Assembly (NCBI RefSeq): GCF_039134705.1
Contig: NZ_CP146256.1
Span: 4,154,001 to 4,218,000, forward strand
DNA length: 64,000 bases
Source: Kineothrix sp. IPX-CK
GTDB lineage: Bacteria > Bacillota > Clostridia > Lachnospirales > Lachnospiraceae
Direction: 5' to 3'
The position numbers and the translations under genes are program-made. The notes under the pieces are model-generated. The model was not told the DNA's origin. It made no database searches and worked only from the letters and a program-made list of their open reading frames with translations. Positions 44,293-53,090 of this stretch are shown in pieces (positions within the stretch are counted from its first letter, which is position 1; each line of letters starts with the position of its first letter).

Positions 44293-45120
44293 TTATCGAA
44301 GTTTTGCTTCGCCATCGAAAGCAAACGTCTTCTCCACCTTTCCGGTAGCCACCCATTCACATGCCCGGACGAACATCTGCCGGAACTGTCTGGGGCTGAA
44401 GCTGAGCATTGTATTTTCCCCGAGACCATGTCCGGTATAATAAGGCCATACATGCCCCAAAAGCTGGTTAAAGGTTCTTCCTTTTCCATAGTATCCCGTC
44501 ACGGCAATCGGCTCCTTTTTGCCCGTGCCCGGTTCTCCGTGCCTGGATATCACACGCGAATCGGACCAGGCGCTGGCCAACGTCTGAAGCGGCACATTCC
44601 ATACGTTTTCACAGTTGCAGAATATCTCATCCTTCGTATCAAAGGCCTCCAGTCCTTTCATGATCGGGTGCTCCGGCAGATCTATCTCTATATGAGCCTC
44701 GCCATAATCCCCATGGGAGGTTACCTCTCTCCAGAGAAGTCCTGCCATCCGTTCTGCGCCTTCCCATGCAGAATTACCTATCGCCTTCCAATAACAGGGA
44801 TGATCCCCGTGAAGAAAGACGAAGCCCGCTCCCTCTGCCACCGCCTGCTCCAGCCTTTCCTGCTCTTCCCTTATATTGAATCGGTAGTTGCCGCAGTTAA
44901 ATACGAGCACCTGGCATTCCTTTATCAGATCACCGGCAAAATATGTATCGAAGCACATATCTCCGATGGACGGCTCATCACATACCATCAGAATATCGAA
45001 AGCTCCCGCCTCTTCCAACAAAATTTTATTGTTTATCGCTACCCGGTGTACATCGTGGCCACCCATATGAACATCGCCGATCAAATAATGCAGCTTTATC
45101 TTTTCCATCGCAATTCGCAC
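44293..45120 (-). CDS. ThuA-like domain protein
   Basis: 275 residues with a class I glutamine amidotransferase-like fold of the ThuA family (HGDHPCYWKAIGNSAWEGA, GDYGEAHIEIDLPEHPIMKGL, GYYGKGRTFNQLLGHVW). ThuA was first found in a trehalose use locus and these proteins often accompany Gfo/Idh oxidoreductases in keto-sugar pathways. Exact reaction unknown. Five bases after the Gfo/Idh gene is read in the reverse order: the Gfo/Idh gene precedes it in the operon. Confidence 0.85.
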   Translation of the reverse strand: MRIAMEKIKLHYLIGDVHMGGHDVHRVAINNKILLEEAGAFDILMVCDEPSIGDMCFDTYFAGDLIKECQVLVFNCGNYRFNIREEQERLEQAVAEGAGFVFLHGDHPCYWKAIGNSAWEGAERMAGLLWREVTSHGDYGEAHIEIDLPEHPIMKGLEAFDTKDEIFCNCENVWNVPLQTLASAWSDSRVISRHGEPGTGKKEPIAVTGYYGKGRTFNQLLGHVWPYYTGHGLGENTMLSFSPRQFRQMFVRACEWVATGKVEKTFAFDGEAKLR

Positions 45121-45125
45121 GCCTC

Positions 45126-45983
45126 CTAATATGTTATTTCCAGCCAGCTATCCGGCAATTCCCTCGCTTTTTTCGCCGCCTCAATAAGAGCCAGTATTTC
45201 CAGCGTCTCATCCTCTCTCACAGGAAGCTGCTTTGTCTCGAAGAAATCGAGAATCGCTTTCATCGTATTGAGGTAGTAGTCAGAGCTATCCAACCGCTCT
45301 CCTTTTTCCCCGTCGGATACCATGAAATTAAACTCCGCCCATGGGTTAGGCGTCTGAGTGAAGCTAGCCATCCGTCCATCACCGTAGTCCAATATCAACT
45401 GTGTCACCTTGCTTCCCACGGCAAAGCTTTTCACGCGACGCACTCCCGTTCCCATCACTGCAACGATAGGTTCGAACTGATGAACCGCATAGTTATCCAG
45501 ATCATGCGGGCCAACGGTGGACATGAACTTCGTGCTGCCCTGTTCCCGCTCTTTATAATTCAAGATGCTTTCGCAAAAACGCTGAGCCGAAGAAGAGAAT
45601 ACCGGAGTATGATGCTTTTTTGCATATTCAAACATCCGCCTTCCCGTTTCCACATCAGGGGCGAAGGTCTTATCCACAAATACGGGCTTGCCGCTTGCAA
45701 GGGGCAGACGGCACACTTCTTCGTGCCATCTCGAATCGTCCGCAGCGATCACCATAATCGCATCTACTCTCTCTATCAGCTCCTCCATGGAGGAAGCCTG
45801 ATGCACGTGATTTTTACGGCACCACTCTTTCGTCGTCATCCCCTGCTTCTTATCGTACAGAGCATAGGCTTCGGTCAGCGCGGCATCATGGCCATATTTG
45901 GTGTTTACTTCCCTCAAAAATCCAGGGTAGTAATTGGCGTGCCAATTGTCCAGATAATAATCGGCGAATCCTATTTTCAACAC
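45126..45983 (-). CDS. Gfo/Idh/MocA-family-like oxidoreductase with altered N-terminus
   Basis: 285 residues, shorter than the usual 330-380. The second part has family features: MVIAADDSRWHEEV, the KP-like VDKTFAPDVETGRRMF, and GPHDLDNYAVHQFEP in the substrate domain. The N-terminus reads IGFADYYLDNWHANYYPG and lacks the GxGxxG/A dinucleotide motif. It may bind NAD in another way, use a bound nucleotide, or have lost redox activity. It overlaps the 75-residue gene by seven bases. Confidence 0.78.
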   Translation of the reverse strand: MLKIGFADYYLDNWHANYYPGFLREVNTKYGHDAALTEAYALYDKKQGMTTKEWCRKNHVHQASSMEELIERVDAIMVIAADDSRWHEEVCRLPLASGKPVFVDKTFAPDVETGRRMFEYAKKHHTPVFSSSAQRFCESILNYKEREQGSTKFMSTVGPHDLDNYAVHQFEPIVAVMGTGVRRVKSFAVGSKVTQLILDYGDGRMASFTQTPNPWAEFNFMVSDGEKGERLDSSDYYLNTMKAILDFFETKQLPVREDETLEILALIEAAKKARELPDSWLEITY

Positions 45984-46204
45984 GTCCTCGTCCCCCTTTC
46001 ATCCTTTTCCCGCATTTCAAATTCGGTTTTTGTCAGGTTGGAGTAAAAACGGTCGGCGGCCACAAGGGCAATAGCGGCGATATAACGGATCTCCTCCAGC
46101 TCTTCTTTCGTTTTTGCTCCGAACATGCTCTGAAAGGTTCCTTTCGGAGCGCCGATTTCGTCATCGATTTCCTTTAAAAGATTCACATAATCCAAACGGT
46201 TCAT
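45977..46204 (-). CDS. Small conserved-looking protein, function unknown
   Basis: 75 residues, helical and charged, with one hydrophobic helix-like segment (IRYIAAIALVAADRFY). I do not recognise it. Position between the VOC and Gfo/Idh genes, with a 7-base overlap into the latter, shows that it is a real operon member, and it could be a partner of the short Gfo/Idh protein. Confidence 0.65.
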   Translation of the reverse strand: MNRLDYVNLLKEIDDEIGAPKGTFQSMFGAKTKEELEEIRYIAAIALVAADRFYSNLTKTEFEMREKDERGTRTC

Positions 46205-46230
46205 TTTCGTCCCTCACTTTCTTTGCATTT

Positions 46231-47046
46231 TCAGGCAAATACATCGGGCAGAGTCTCCGGTGCCTTATCAAAAACATCGGCTGCCCGCCCGTCCTCATAC
46301 ATTTGAAAGAATTCCAGTACCTCTCCCCCCATGCCCTGACAGAAGCAGATGCGCAGATTCGACCAATCATATGGCTGTTCCAATTTCTTACCTCCAAGTG
46401 CTTCCACCTGCGCAGCCGCCCTCTCCACATCGTCGGTAAGAAGGCTGTAGTGAGTGTATCCATATGCCTTTTCAGAATAATAACCTCCTGTAAAAAGTTC
46501 CAGCTCGCGCATGTCCGCAAGGCGCAGCGAACATCCCCACTCCCAATCCTCCTTCAAAACAGCGCCGAGGCCCTCGTAAAAGCGGATGCACTCTTTCATA
46601 TCCGGCACGGTAAGCGCCACATGAACGAAATTTTTAATGTATTTTCCATCTGCCACGGGCTCTCGCAGCAGCCCGTTTTTCTCAATATACCAAAATTCTA
46701 TCTCTTCTCCCGAAGGAGTTCGGACGAACGCCATCCGCAGTGAATTATAATTATAAGGCTCCGGGTTCTCCGGTCTGGATATGACTGCCCCATATGAGAG
46801 CGCTCTTTGAAACGTCGCATCCACATCGTAAGTGTTCAGGCAGATGTGGGTAATTCCTGAATAGTCGCCCTTGTCGGTACCGTCCGGAGAAATCTCCAAA
46901 ATGACACCATCCGGCGTTATGACAATAGCGTTATAATTATCTCTGCGCTTCAGCGTAAGCCCTAATCCTTCACAATAAAATCTGACTGCTGCATCCACAT
47001 CGGGTACCACCATACCGATGTGGCTGATTCCTTTTATAATATCCAT
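46231..47046 (-). CDS. Two-domain VOC-family protein
   Basis: 271 residues made of two glyoxalase-fold halves: residues 1-~128 (ISHIGMVVPDVDAAVRFYCEGLGL) and ~133-260 (FVHVALTVPDMKECIRFYEGLG). Tandem VOC units build a complete metal site in one chain. Like the second VOC protein at 42829 it is probably an isomerase, epimerase or lyase in the same sugar pathway. First gene after the ABC permeases. Confidence 0.85.
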   Translation of the reverse strand: MDIIKGISHIGMVVPDVDAAVRFYCEGLGLTLKRRDNYNAIVITPDGVILEISPDGTDKGDYSGITHICLNTYDVDATFQRALSYGAVISRPENPEPYNYNSLRMAFVRTPSGEEIEFWYIEKNGLLREPVADGKYIKNFVHVALTVPDMKECIRFYEGLGAVLKEDWEWGCSLRLADMRELELFTGGYYSEKAYGYTHYSLLTDDVERAAAQVEALGGKKLEQPYDWSNLRICFCQGMGGEVLEFFQMYEDGRAADVFDKAPETLPDVFA

Positions 47047-47069
47047 TCCGTTCTCCTTTTTTATTATTA

Positions 47070-47927
47070 TCAGCCCTTAACAGCACCCACCGTTGTATTC
47101 ACGTAGTATTTCTGGCAGAACAGGAAGACGATGATAATCGGTATTACGGATACCACCGTGCCCGCCGCCACATTGCCGAACTTGTAAGTGAATTGTCCGC
47201 TCAAATATTTCAGTCCTGCCGCTACCGGATATTTATCCACATTCAACACGATTAACGGCCAAAGGAAGTTATTCCACTTGTTGATAAAGTCCATGATGAC
47301 CACTGTAGCTACGGCCGGAATGATTTGCGGAAGCATGATTTTCCACCAGATAGTCAGTTCTCCGGCTCCGTCGATACGCGACGCTTCGATCAGATCGGTA
47401 GAGATACCTTCATATGCAGTTTTTAGGAAAATGATATTAAATACCGTTACCGAATTGGGAAGGATGACACCCCAGAAGTTATCGTTCAATCCCATTTTGG
47501 AAATGGTGATGTAGTTCACTACAAGTCCCGCTGCCGCAGGTATGATCATCGTAGCGATAAGCACTGTATTCATCGTCTTTCTGCCAAAAAAATCAAGCTT
47601 CGCAAGCGGATACGCGCATAAGGAGCCGAGAATAACGTCCAACACGATGCCGCCCACCGTGATAATCAAGGAATTAAACAACATCTTGCCGATGTTCAGC
47701 AGGGAGAAGACCTGTTCGTAATTGCCAAAGGAAGGAGCTTTCGGAAGCAGGTTCAAGGTATATATATTTTCCGACACCTTGACGGAAGCGCTTGCCAGCC
47801 ATAGAAAAGGCCCTGCGCAGATAACTGCAATGGCTATCACCACAAGATAACGAAACGCTGCGACAGAAAATCCTTTTATCCTCTTCTTCCTTCTTATATT
47901 CATTGTGTTTATTGCACTGCGTGACAT
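47070..47927 (-). CDS. Carbohydrate ABC transporter permease (MalG/MsmG type)
   Basis: ATG 47927, one base after the previous stop and behind GGAGGAGAATGAG, gives 285 residues with six helices. The EAA loop reads EASRIDGAGELTIWWKIMLPQIIPA. Second permease of the importer fed by the lipoprotein at 48917. No ATPase gene lies nearby; in this family a shared MsmK/UgpC-type ATPase is usually used. Confidence 0.93.
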   Translation of the reverse strand: MSRSAINTMNIRRKKRIKGFSVAAFRYLVVIAIAVICAGPFLWLASASVKVSENIYTLNLLPKAPSFGNYEQVFSLLNIGKMLFNSLIITVGGIVLDVILGSLCAYPLAKLDFFGRKTMNTVLIATMIIPAAAGLVVNYITISKMGLNDNFWGVILPNSVTVFNIIFLKTAYEGISTDLIEASRIDGAGELTIWWKIMLPQIIPAVATVVIMDFINKWNNFLWPLIVLNVDKYPVAAGLKYLSGQFTYKFGNVAAGTVVSVIPIIIVFLFCQKYYVNTTVGAVKG

Positions 47928-47928
47928 C

Positions 47929-48822
47929 TCATTCTCCTCCTCTGTTTTTAATGGCAAACTGGATACAACTGAATATACCGATGATAACGGCACTGACAAG
48001 TCCTATTGCAGCCGAATATCCGAAATCGTAATTAGTGAATGCCATTTTATAGGAATAGTAATTGATAACGTAAGTGGATTTGTTGGGACCTCCGTTCGTC
48101 ATCGTAAAAACCACATCGAATACACCTACAGCCGCAATCGTAGAAATCAAAGAGCAGAAGCCTATCTGATTCTTCAAAAGAGGCAAGCGTATCTTCCAAA
48201 AGGTCTGCCATGCATTAGCACCATCGATTTTCGAAGCGTCCAGAATCTCCGTCGGGAAGGATTGCAAAGCCGACAAGTACATCATCATGTAATAGCCGAT
48301 ACCCTGCCAAATCGTCACTCCCATCAGTACAATGAGGGCAATCTTGGATTCAAACAAAAAAGAAATGGGCTTGTCGATGATATTCCAATTCATGAGCAGC
48401 GCATTGATAAGTCCATCATCCTCAAAAATAAACTTCCAGATAATCGACACCGCTACCATGGAAGTAACAACCGGCATGTAAATCAACACGCGAAGGGCCG
48501 CGTTTCCATGAAATTTCTGGTTCATCAAAAGTGCTAGCAAAATGGAAAGAAGCTGCAAAATCGGAACTACAACAACGAATAGGCAGGAATTCTTAAGAGC
48601 CAGCCAAAAATCCGGGTCTCTGACCAACCGTTCGAAATTGTAAAGGCCGATGAATTTCGTCGTACCGCCCACCGCGGAGTAATTGGTAAATGCCAGCGGT
48701 ATACTGAAAACTATCGGATAAAATACAAATATACCGAGGATAATCAGCGCCGGTGCCATGAATAAATACGATATCATAGTGGTTTTAACTTTTTTTCGAT
48801 GCGTTCTGTAAAAGCTGTTCAT
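47929..48822 (-). CDS. Carbohydrate ABC transporter permease (MalF/MsmF type)
   Basis: 297 residues, six helices. EAA-loop LDASKIDGANAWQTFWKIRLPLLKNQ. First permease gene after the binding protein, from which it is separated by 94 bp containing a strong stem-loop. Confidence 0.93.
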   Translation of the reverse strand: MNSFYRTHRKKVKTTMISYLFMAPALIILGIFVFYPIVFSIPLAFTNYSAVGGTTKFIGLYNFERLVRDPDFWLALKNSCLFVVVVPILQLLSILLALLMNQKFHGNAALRVLIYMPVVTSMVAVSIIWKFIFEDDGLINALLMNWNIIDKPISFLFESKIALIVLMGVTIWQGIGYYMMMYLSALQSFPTEILDASKIDGANAWQTFWKIRLPLLKNQIGFCSLISTIAAVGVFDVVFTMTNGGPNKSTYVINYYSYKMAFTNYDFGYSAAIGLVSAVIIGIFSCIQFAIKNRGGE

Positions 48823-48842
48823 ATTTTTTCTCCCTTAGGAAA

Positions 48843-48875
48843 GCTGCCGCAAAATCTGCGACATTTTGCGGCAGC
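48843..48875 (-). terminator. Stem-loop between binding-protein and permease genes
   Basis: A 13-bp perfect stem (GCTGCCGCAAAAT with ATTTTGCGGCAGC) with a seven-base loop and no clear T run after it. Likely a partial terminator or mRNA-stabilising element that raises the amount of binding protein over permease. Confidence 0.65.
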
Positions 48876-48916
48876 GCTTTCTTCATTCTTATCGGTAAGC
48901 AGATATCCTCATCCGC

Positions 48917-50194
48917 TTATTGGTTCTCTGCGAGCAGCTGGTTCACGCTCTGCTCACACTGTGCCAAAGCATCCTCCGGCGTCATGTTGCTGGCAAACAG
49001 CATGTCCATCAGGTTATCGATTTCCAGCTTCACGGCATTATCATTGGGAATTCCCAGCGTCATATCCGTGCTTTTCTGCGCTGACAGGGAAGCGTAGTAG
49101 TTCGTTCTTCCTTCCACCGTGTCCATGTCGGACTTGAAGTAGTCATCGGCAGCCGCTGCTTTTGTCGTAGGGAATATAGAAGCCTCTTTTGCAAAAGCGA
49201 GCTGGTTCCCATCGTTGGAGAGATAATTAGCAAATTTGATTCCTTCTTCCTGGTGCTTGCTGTTAGCCGGAACTACCAGATTCATAACTGCTGCACCGGT
49301 ATAGCCCCACGGTCCGTAAATGGATTCTGCAACGTCTGTTACCGCATATTTCTCGGGAGATTCCGTGCGGATTCTCGCGATAGTCTGGGGTCCTGAACAC
49401 AGCATGCCGAGCTTGTCGTTGGCGTACTGCTGACGGTCGTTATCCCAATCATCCCATTTGTTCGGGGCGATGACACCTTCATTCACATATTCTACAAGGC
49501 GCGATAAAAGTTCTACCGCTTCAGGATTATTAAATGCAGCTTTTGTCTTATCTTCGGTCAGAATCGGAATGTCATAATAGCAAAGCATATGATACATGGA
49601 ACTGGGTGTGATCAAGTATGCGCCTGTCTTGTCCTTGAAATCCTTCGCCGCTGCAAACGCCTCATCCCAAGTTGCCGGAATCTCGGTAATTCCTGCTTGT
49701 GCAAGAAGCTCCGTGTTGTACACCGTTACGTTGGGAGTAGCATACCAGGGAAACGCATATACGCCGTCGCCAAGCTTTGCTGAGTTATACATAGATTCTA
49801 TATAGATAGACTTCTGCTCATCCGTGGCCGCAGCTTCCAGATCCAGCAGCGCTCCCTTGCCAGCAAGCGTTAATGCGAGCTGCGACCAGATATTGACTAC
49901 GTCAGGAGGGTTGCTTCCCGCAGTCGCCGCTAAAAGTTTCTGCTCGATGGCATCATAAGGAAGATCCTGCCAATTTACTTTTACGTTCGGATTATCCGCT
50001 TCATATTTGTCGATAAGTCCCTGAATAAAATCCGTGTAGGTTGGCTGCAGAGCCAAAGTCCAAAATTCAACGGTTACCTGTTCATCCCCCTTTGCAGCTT
50101 CTTCGCTGCCCGAGCTGCTTCCACATGCTGTCAGCATGGATGCACTCATTGCCACTGCCAAAAGCAGGGCACATAACTTTTTCATCACTTTCAT
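48917..50194 (-). CDS. Extracellular sugar-binding lipoprotein (family 1)
   Basis: Start ATG 50194 (GGAGGTATACC) gives 425 residues. Lipoprotein signal with lipobox LTAC (Cys about 24) and a Gly/Ser linker. The mature part is a family 1 solute-binding protein (EFWTLALQPTYTDFIQGLIDKYE; NPPDVVNIW; AFPWYATPNVTVYN). It captures the operon's oligosaccharide for the two permeases. Confidence 0.93.
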   Translation of the reverse strand: MKVMKKLCALLLAVAMSASMLTACGSSSGSEEAAKGDEQVTVEFWTLALQPTYTDFIQGLIDKYEADNPNVKVNWQDLPYDAIEQKLLAATAGSNPPDVVNIWSQLALTLAGKGALLDLEAAATDEQKSIYIESMYNSAKLGDGVYAFPWYATPNVTVYNTELLAQAGITEIPATWDEAFAAAKDFKDKTGAYLITPSSMYHMLCYYDIPILTEDKTKAAFNNPEAVELLSRLVEYVNEGVIAPNKWDDWDNDRQQYANDKLGMLCSGPQTIARIRTESPEKYAVTDVAESIYGPWGYTGAAVMNLVVPANSKHQEEGIKFANYLSNDGNQLAFAKEASIFPTTKAAAADDYFKSDMDTVEGRTNYYASLSAQKSTDMTLGIPNDNAVKLEIDNLMDMLFASNMTPEDALAQCEQSVNQLLAENQ

Positions 50195-50245
50195 GGTATA
50201 CCTCCATCTTTCTTTTGCTTGTTTGTATTCCATAGACTGGAATAT

Positions 50246-50283
50246 GTAAAGGTTTTCTGTAAACCTTTTCTGAAAACGTTTAC
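50246..50283. promoter_or_regulatory. Three LacI-type operator-like boxes
   Basis: GTAAAGGTTTTC (50246-50257), GTAAACCTTTTC (50259-50270) and GAAAACGTTTAC (50272-50283; third in reverse orientation) recur every 13 bp and share GTAAA-NN-TTTTC. The third has the ACGT centre common to LacI-family sites. They lie just downstream of the expected start site of the operon, suited to blocking transcription by the LacI-type protein encoded divergently. Confidence 0.65.
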
Positions 50284-50296
50284 ATTTTGTATTTTT

Positions 50297-50325
50297 AATA
50301 TACTATCTGAATTTTCGGATGTCAA
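50297..50325 (-). promoter_or_regulatory. Promoter of the amino-sugar operon
   Basis: TTGACA (50320-50325), 17-bp spacer, TATATT (50297-50302) on the minus strand; start near 50290, followed at once by the operator boxes and a 95-nt leader. Confidence 0.8.
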
Positions 50326-50527
50326 TCTTATTTTCCCGCTTTTGTTATTTTTCATTGTAATTTGTCTAGATAACACAATTTCATAAGAGAAATTTTGTGC
50401 ATTATTTATGTAATTATGGGCGATGGGGTAAGTTGCGATCCTATACAAATGACGTGAAAAGAAGAGGAGTTTATCGGTTGAAAACTACTTTTCCCTATGT
50501 TAAACTATGGTAAGCGAGGAGGACTAT

Positions 50528-51583
50528 ATGGATAAAAATATTACGATCATACAAATTGCAAAAGAGAGCGGGGTTTCCATCGCTACTGTCTCTCGCGTCT
50601 TAAACGGCACGGTTCCCGTATCGCCAAAGACGAAGGAACGGGTTCAGAATGTCATCAACAAATATCATTATACCCCCAATCCGCTTGCACAAGGACTTAT
50701 CCTTAAGCAGACAAAAACACTTGGTGTCATCGTTCCCGACATTACCAATCCCTACTTCTCCACGCTGTTTTCTGAGATCGAGTGGTCTGCCCATCAGTCA
50801 GGCTATTCAGTAATTTTATGCAATACAGCATTTTCTGCGGTTTCCTACGCCTCAGGTGAACGAGAAAAAGAAGAAACCTATTTTCAGATGATTTTAGATA
50901 AAAAAGTGGATGGAGTCATCATTGCGGGGGGGCAAATCGACTTATGTGAAATCAGTGACAGCTATATAGAAGCTCTGAAACGGCTTGCTTCCACTGTGCC
51001 CGCCGTTGTGATCGGAAGAAAACTCCCTGATATTCCCTGCACTTTCGTGAATAAGGAAAACGACAACGGCATCATCATGGCCATTCGCTATCTGGCTTCA
51101 TTAGGCCATAAAAGAATTGGCTTCGTGGGCGGCGAACGAGGAGTTTACATCACGGAATCCCGTTTAAGTGCCTATCACCGCACGCTTTTAGAATTGGGGC
51201 TGGAGGATGAGCCGGAGTTCGTTGCTACCTCCGACTATTATATGGCCGACGGATACAACGCCGCCTTACATATTCTTGACTGTGGAGCTCCTGTTACCGC
51301 TCTGCTCGCAATGAACGATAACGTATCCCTGGGTGCGCTTCGCGCCATATCGGACAGACAGCTCTCCGTCCCCGGAGATATTGCCTTGATAAGCTGCGAC
51401 CGCTTTTATGACGGAGATTACTTAACTCCTCGGCTCACCAGCCTGGACCGCCACAACGATATGCTGGGACGCTATGTCATCAAATTGTTGCTCGATGAGA
51501 TACAGGGCCTGCCCGCTCAGGACGCGATAGATTTCCTGCCGGAGCTTGTGATCCGGGAAAGCAGCGGACCCGCACGTGTTTGA
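50528..51583 (+). CDS. LacI-family transcriptional regulator
   Basis: Start ATG 50528 follows GAGGAGG; 351 residues. HTH region ITIIQIAKESGVSIATVSRVLNGTVPVSPKTKERV (hinge at about residue 45-60) and periplasmic-binding-like ligand domain (VIVPDITNPYFS, GFVGGERGVYITESRLSAY, LLAMNDNVSLGAL). Divergent from the operon starting with the sugar-binding lipoprotein and probably its repressor, released by an amino-sugar glycoside. Confidence 0.94.
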   Translation: MDKNITIIQIAKESGVSIATVSRVLNGTVPVSPKTKERVQNVINKYHYTPNPLAQGLILKQTKTLGVIVPDITNPYFSTLFSEIEWSAHQSGYSVILCNTAFSAVSYASGEREKEETYFQMILDKKVDGVIIAGGQIDLCEISDSYIEALKRLASTVPAVVIGRKLPDIPCTFVNKENDNGIIMAIRYLASLGHKRIGFVGGERGVYITESRLSAYHRTLLELGLEDEPEFVATSDYYMADGYNAALHILDCGAPVTALLAMNDNVSLGALRAISDRQLSVPGDIALISCDRFYDGDYLTPRLTSLDRHNDMLGRYVIKLLLDEIQGLPAQDAIDFLPELVIRESSGPARV

Positions 51584-51597
51584 AAAGCTGCATTTTT

Positions 51598-52320
51598 GTT
51601 CTAATCAGAACCACGCCTAAAAGACGTGGTTTGCTCTGAGGCTATAAGCCTCTGTTACCGGCCAGCGCCTAAAGACGCTGGCTTTCACTTTGTTCAAGCC
51701 ACTACGCCATTGACTCGTCGCAGCCGCTGAAGCAGCGCTTGTATTACTCGGCTACCCCTTAAAGGGGTCCTCATACTCCTTCACACTTATTTTATCTTGT
51801 AGTATGTCTGCTTTTTCCTGATCCTGTATATACTTTTTTATTGTTGCCTCGTTAAGTCCTACTGTGCTCACATAGTATCCTTCTGACCAGAAATGTCTGT
51901 TCCCAAATTTATACTTCAAATTTGCGTGCTTATCAAAAATCATAAGTGCACTCTTGCCTTTTAAGTATCCCATAAAACTTGAAATACTCATCTTAGGCGG
52001 TATGCTCACTAACATATGGATATGATCGGGCATAAGATGCCCTTCGATAATCTCCACTCCTTTGTAAGAACATAACTGTTTCAGAATATCTCTGATACTT
52101 TCTTTATATTGATTATATATTATTTTTCGTCTATACTTTGGAGTGAAAACAATGTGATACTTGCACATCCACTTTGTATGTGCCATGTCATTACTTTTGT
52201 TTGCCATTAAAATCACCTTTCCTTTCGTTATTGTAGTAGCTTGAACAACTCTATCATAACGGAAAGGTGATTTTTTTGTATAACAATCTGCCTCCCCCCG
52301 CAAAGCAGGGGGATTTTTGT
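51598..52320 (-). mobile_element. IS200/IS605-family element (tnpA only)
   Basis: Contains one Y1 transposase gene and no tnpB. The 3' side (51605-51770) is a chain of small hairpins: AACCACG/CGTGGTT, GAGGCT/AGCCTC, CCAGCG/CGCTGG and ACCCCTTAAAGGGGT; the 5' side has CCCCC-GCAAAGCA-GGGGG near 52300. Such subterminal hairpins are what Y1 transposases recognise. Exact ends are estimated. Two of the hairpins share nearly the same loop (CCTAAAAGA and CCTAAAGA). Confidence 0.7.
51752..52207 (-). CDS. tnpA: IS200/IS605-family Y1 transposase
   Basis: From ATG 52207 (AAAGGTGATTTTA upstream) it has 151 residues, the normal length. HUH motif in LMPDHIHMLVSIPP, catalytic Tyr in ATIKKYIQDQE, plus YHIVFTPKYRR at the start. 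It cuts and joins single-stranded DNA ends. No frameshift or internal stop, so it is probably active. Confidence 0.95.
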   Translation of the reverse strand: MANKSNDMAHTKWMCKYHIVFTPKYRRKIIYNQYKESIRDILKQLCSYKGVEIIEGHLMPDHIHMLVSIPPKMSISSFMGYLKGKSALMIFDKHANLKYKFGNRHFWSEGYYVSTVGLNEATIKKYIQDQEKADILQDKISVKEYEDPFKG

Positions 52321-52387
52321 TTCGTATGTCTACGTTTCTCTTTTGAGAAACTCCGTCACACTCAACAGGCTAAAGCCCATAATTCAA

Positions 52388-52427
52388 AAGGTGCCTCAAA
52401 AGTCATGAAAAGACTTAAGAGGCACCT
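52388..52427 (-). terminator. Hairpin downstream of the flavoprotein gene
   Basis: AAGGTGCCTC pairs with GAGGCACCTT around about 20 bases, with an inner AAGTC/GACTT pair. On the minus strand it is followed by TTTGAATT. It is about 40 bp after the flavoprotein stop and could be its terminator. Confidence 0.6.
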
Positions 52428-52469
52428 TACTTAATTTAATCACAAAAATTTTCAGACACACCCTAATGA

Positions 52470-53090
52470 CTAACGGATAAAGTTAGTAGCCACATACGGC
52501 TCATACTTCGGCAGCGCCACTCCATTTCTGAGTGCGACCTGTGCGCTCTTCATAAGCCATGACATATTCTGTCCGAGGGTGCGCATGATTTGCAATCCTT
52601 CCTTATCCTTTCTCACATCCTCCGGCGTAAAGCCATGTACCTGATTCCAATACTGTGAAGGCACCACCGGCATATTGCTGATAGTAAAGTACTTATTCAG
52701 GCGGTCGAAAGCAGCAGTTGCCCCTCCGCGGCGGCAGGATACAACAGCAGCGGCGAACTTGCCTGCCATACGGTCTCCTCCGCTGTAGAATAATCTGTCC
52801 AGGAAGGCACAAAGCTGTCCTGCAGCACTGGCATAGTAAACGGGGGATCCTACTACCATGCCGTCATATTCGTCCAGTTTATCAATTATCTCATTTACCT
52901 TGTCGTTAAAGATGCAGTGGCCGGTCTCCTCACATTTCCCGCAGGCGATGCAGCCGGCTATCGGCTTGGTGCCCAGGTATAATATTTCCGTTTCTATTTC
53001 ATTCTTCTCAAGCACACCAGCGACTTCTGACAACGCAGTGTATGTACAGCCCTTCTCATGAGGACTTCCGTTAATAAGTAATACTTTCAA
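52470..53090 (-). CDS. Iron-sulfur flavoprotein / NADPH-dependent FMN reductase-like
   Basis: The best start is TTG 53090, six bases after GGAGG; 206 residues. Flavodoxin-like fold (VLLINGSPHEKGCTYTAL for FMN phosphate; GMVVGSPVYYASAAGQL). A compact cysteine motif, CIACGKCEETGHC (CX2CX2CX5C), is typical of iron-sulfur flavoproteins that bind [4Fe-4S] and reduce O2 or peroxide or shuttle electrons in anaerobes. It is followed on the minus strand by a hairpin and a remnant transposon end. Confidence 0.88.
   Translation of the reverse strand: MKVLLINGSPHEKGCTYTALSEVAGVLEKNEIETEILYLGTKPIAGCIACGKCEETGHCIFNDKVNEIIDKLDEYDGMVVGSPVYYASAAGQLCAFLDRLFYSGGDRMAGKFAAAVVSCRRGGATAAFDRLNKYFTISNMPVVPSQYWNQVHGFTPEDVRKDKEGLQIMRTLGQNMSWLMKSAQVALRNGVALPKYEPYVATNFIR

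Noticed and set aside
51605..51770. CRISPR-like array of short repeats
   Set aside because: The hairpins differ from each other and are not evenly spaced; they fit the subterminal structures of an IS200-type element.
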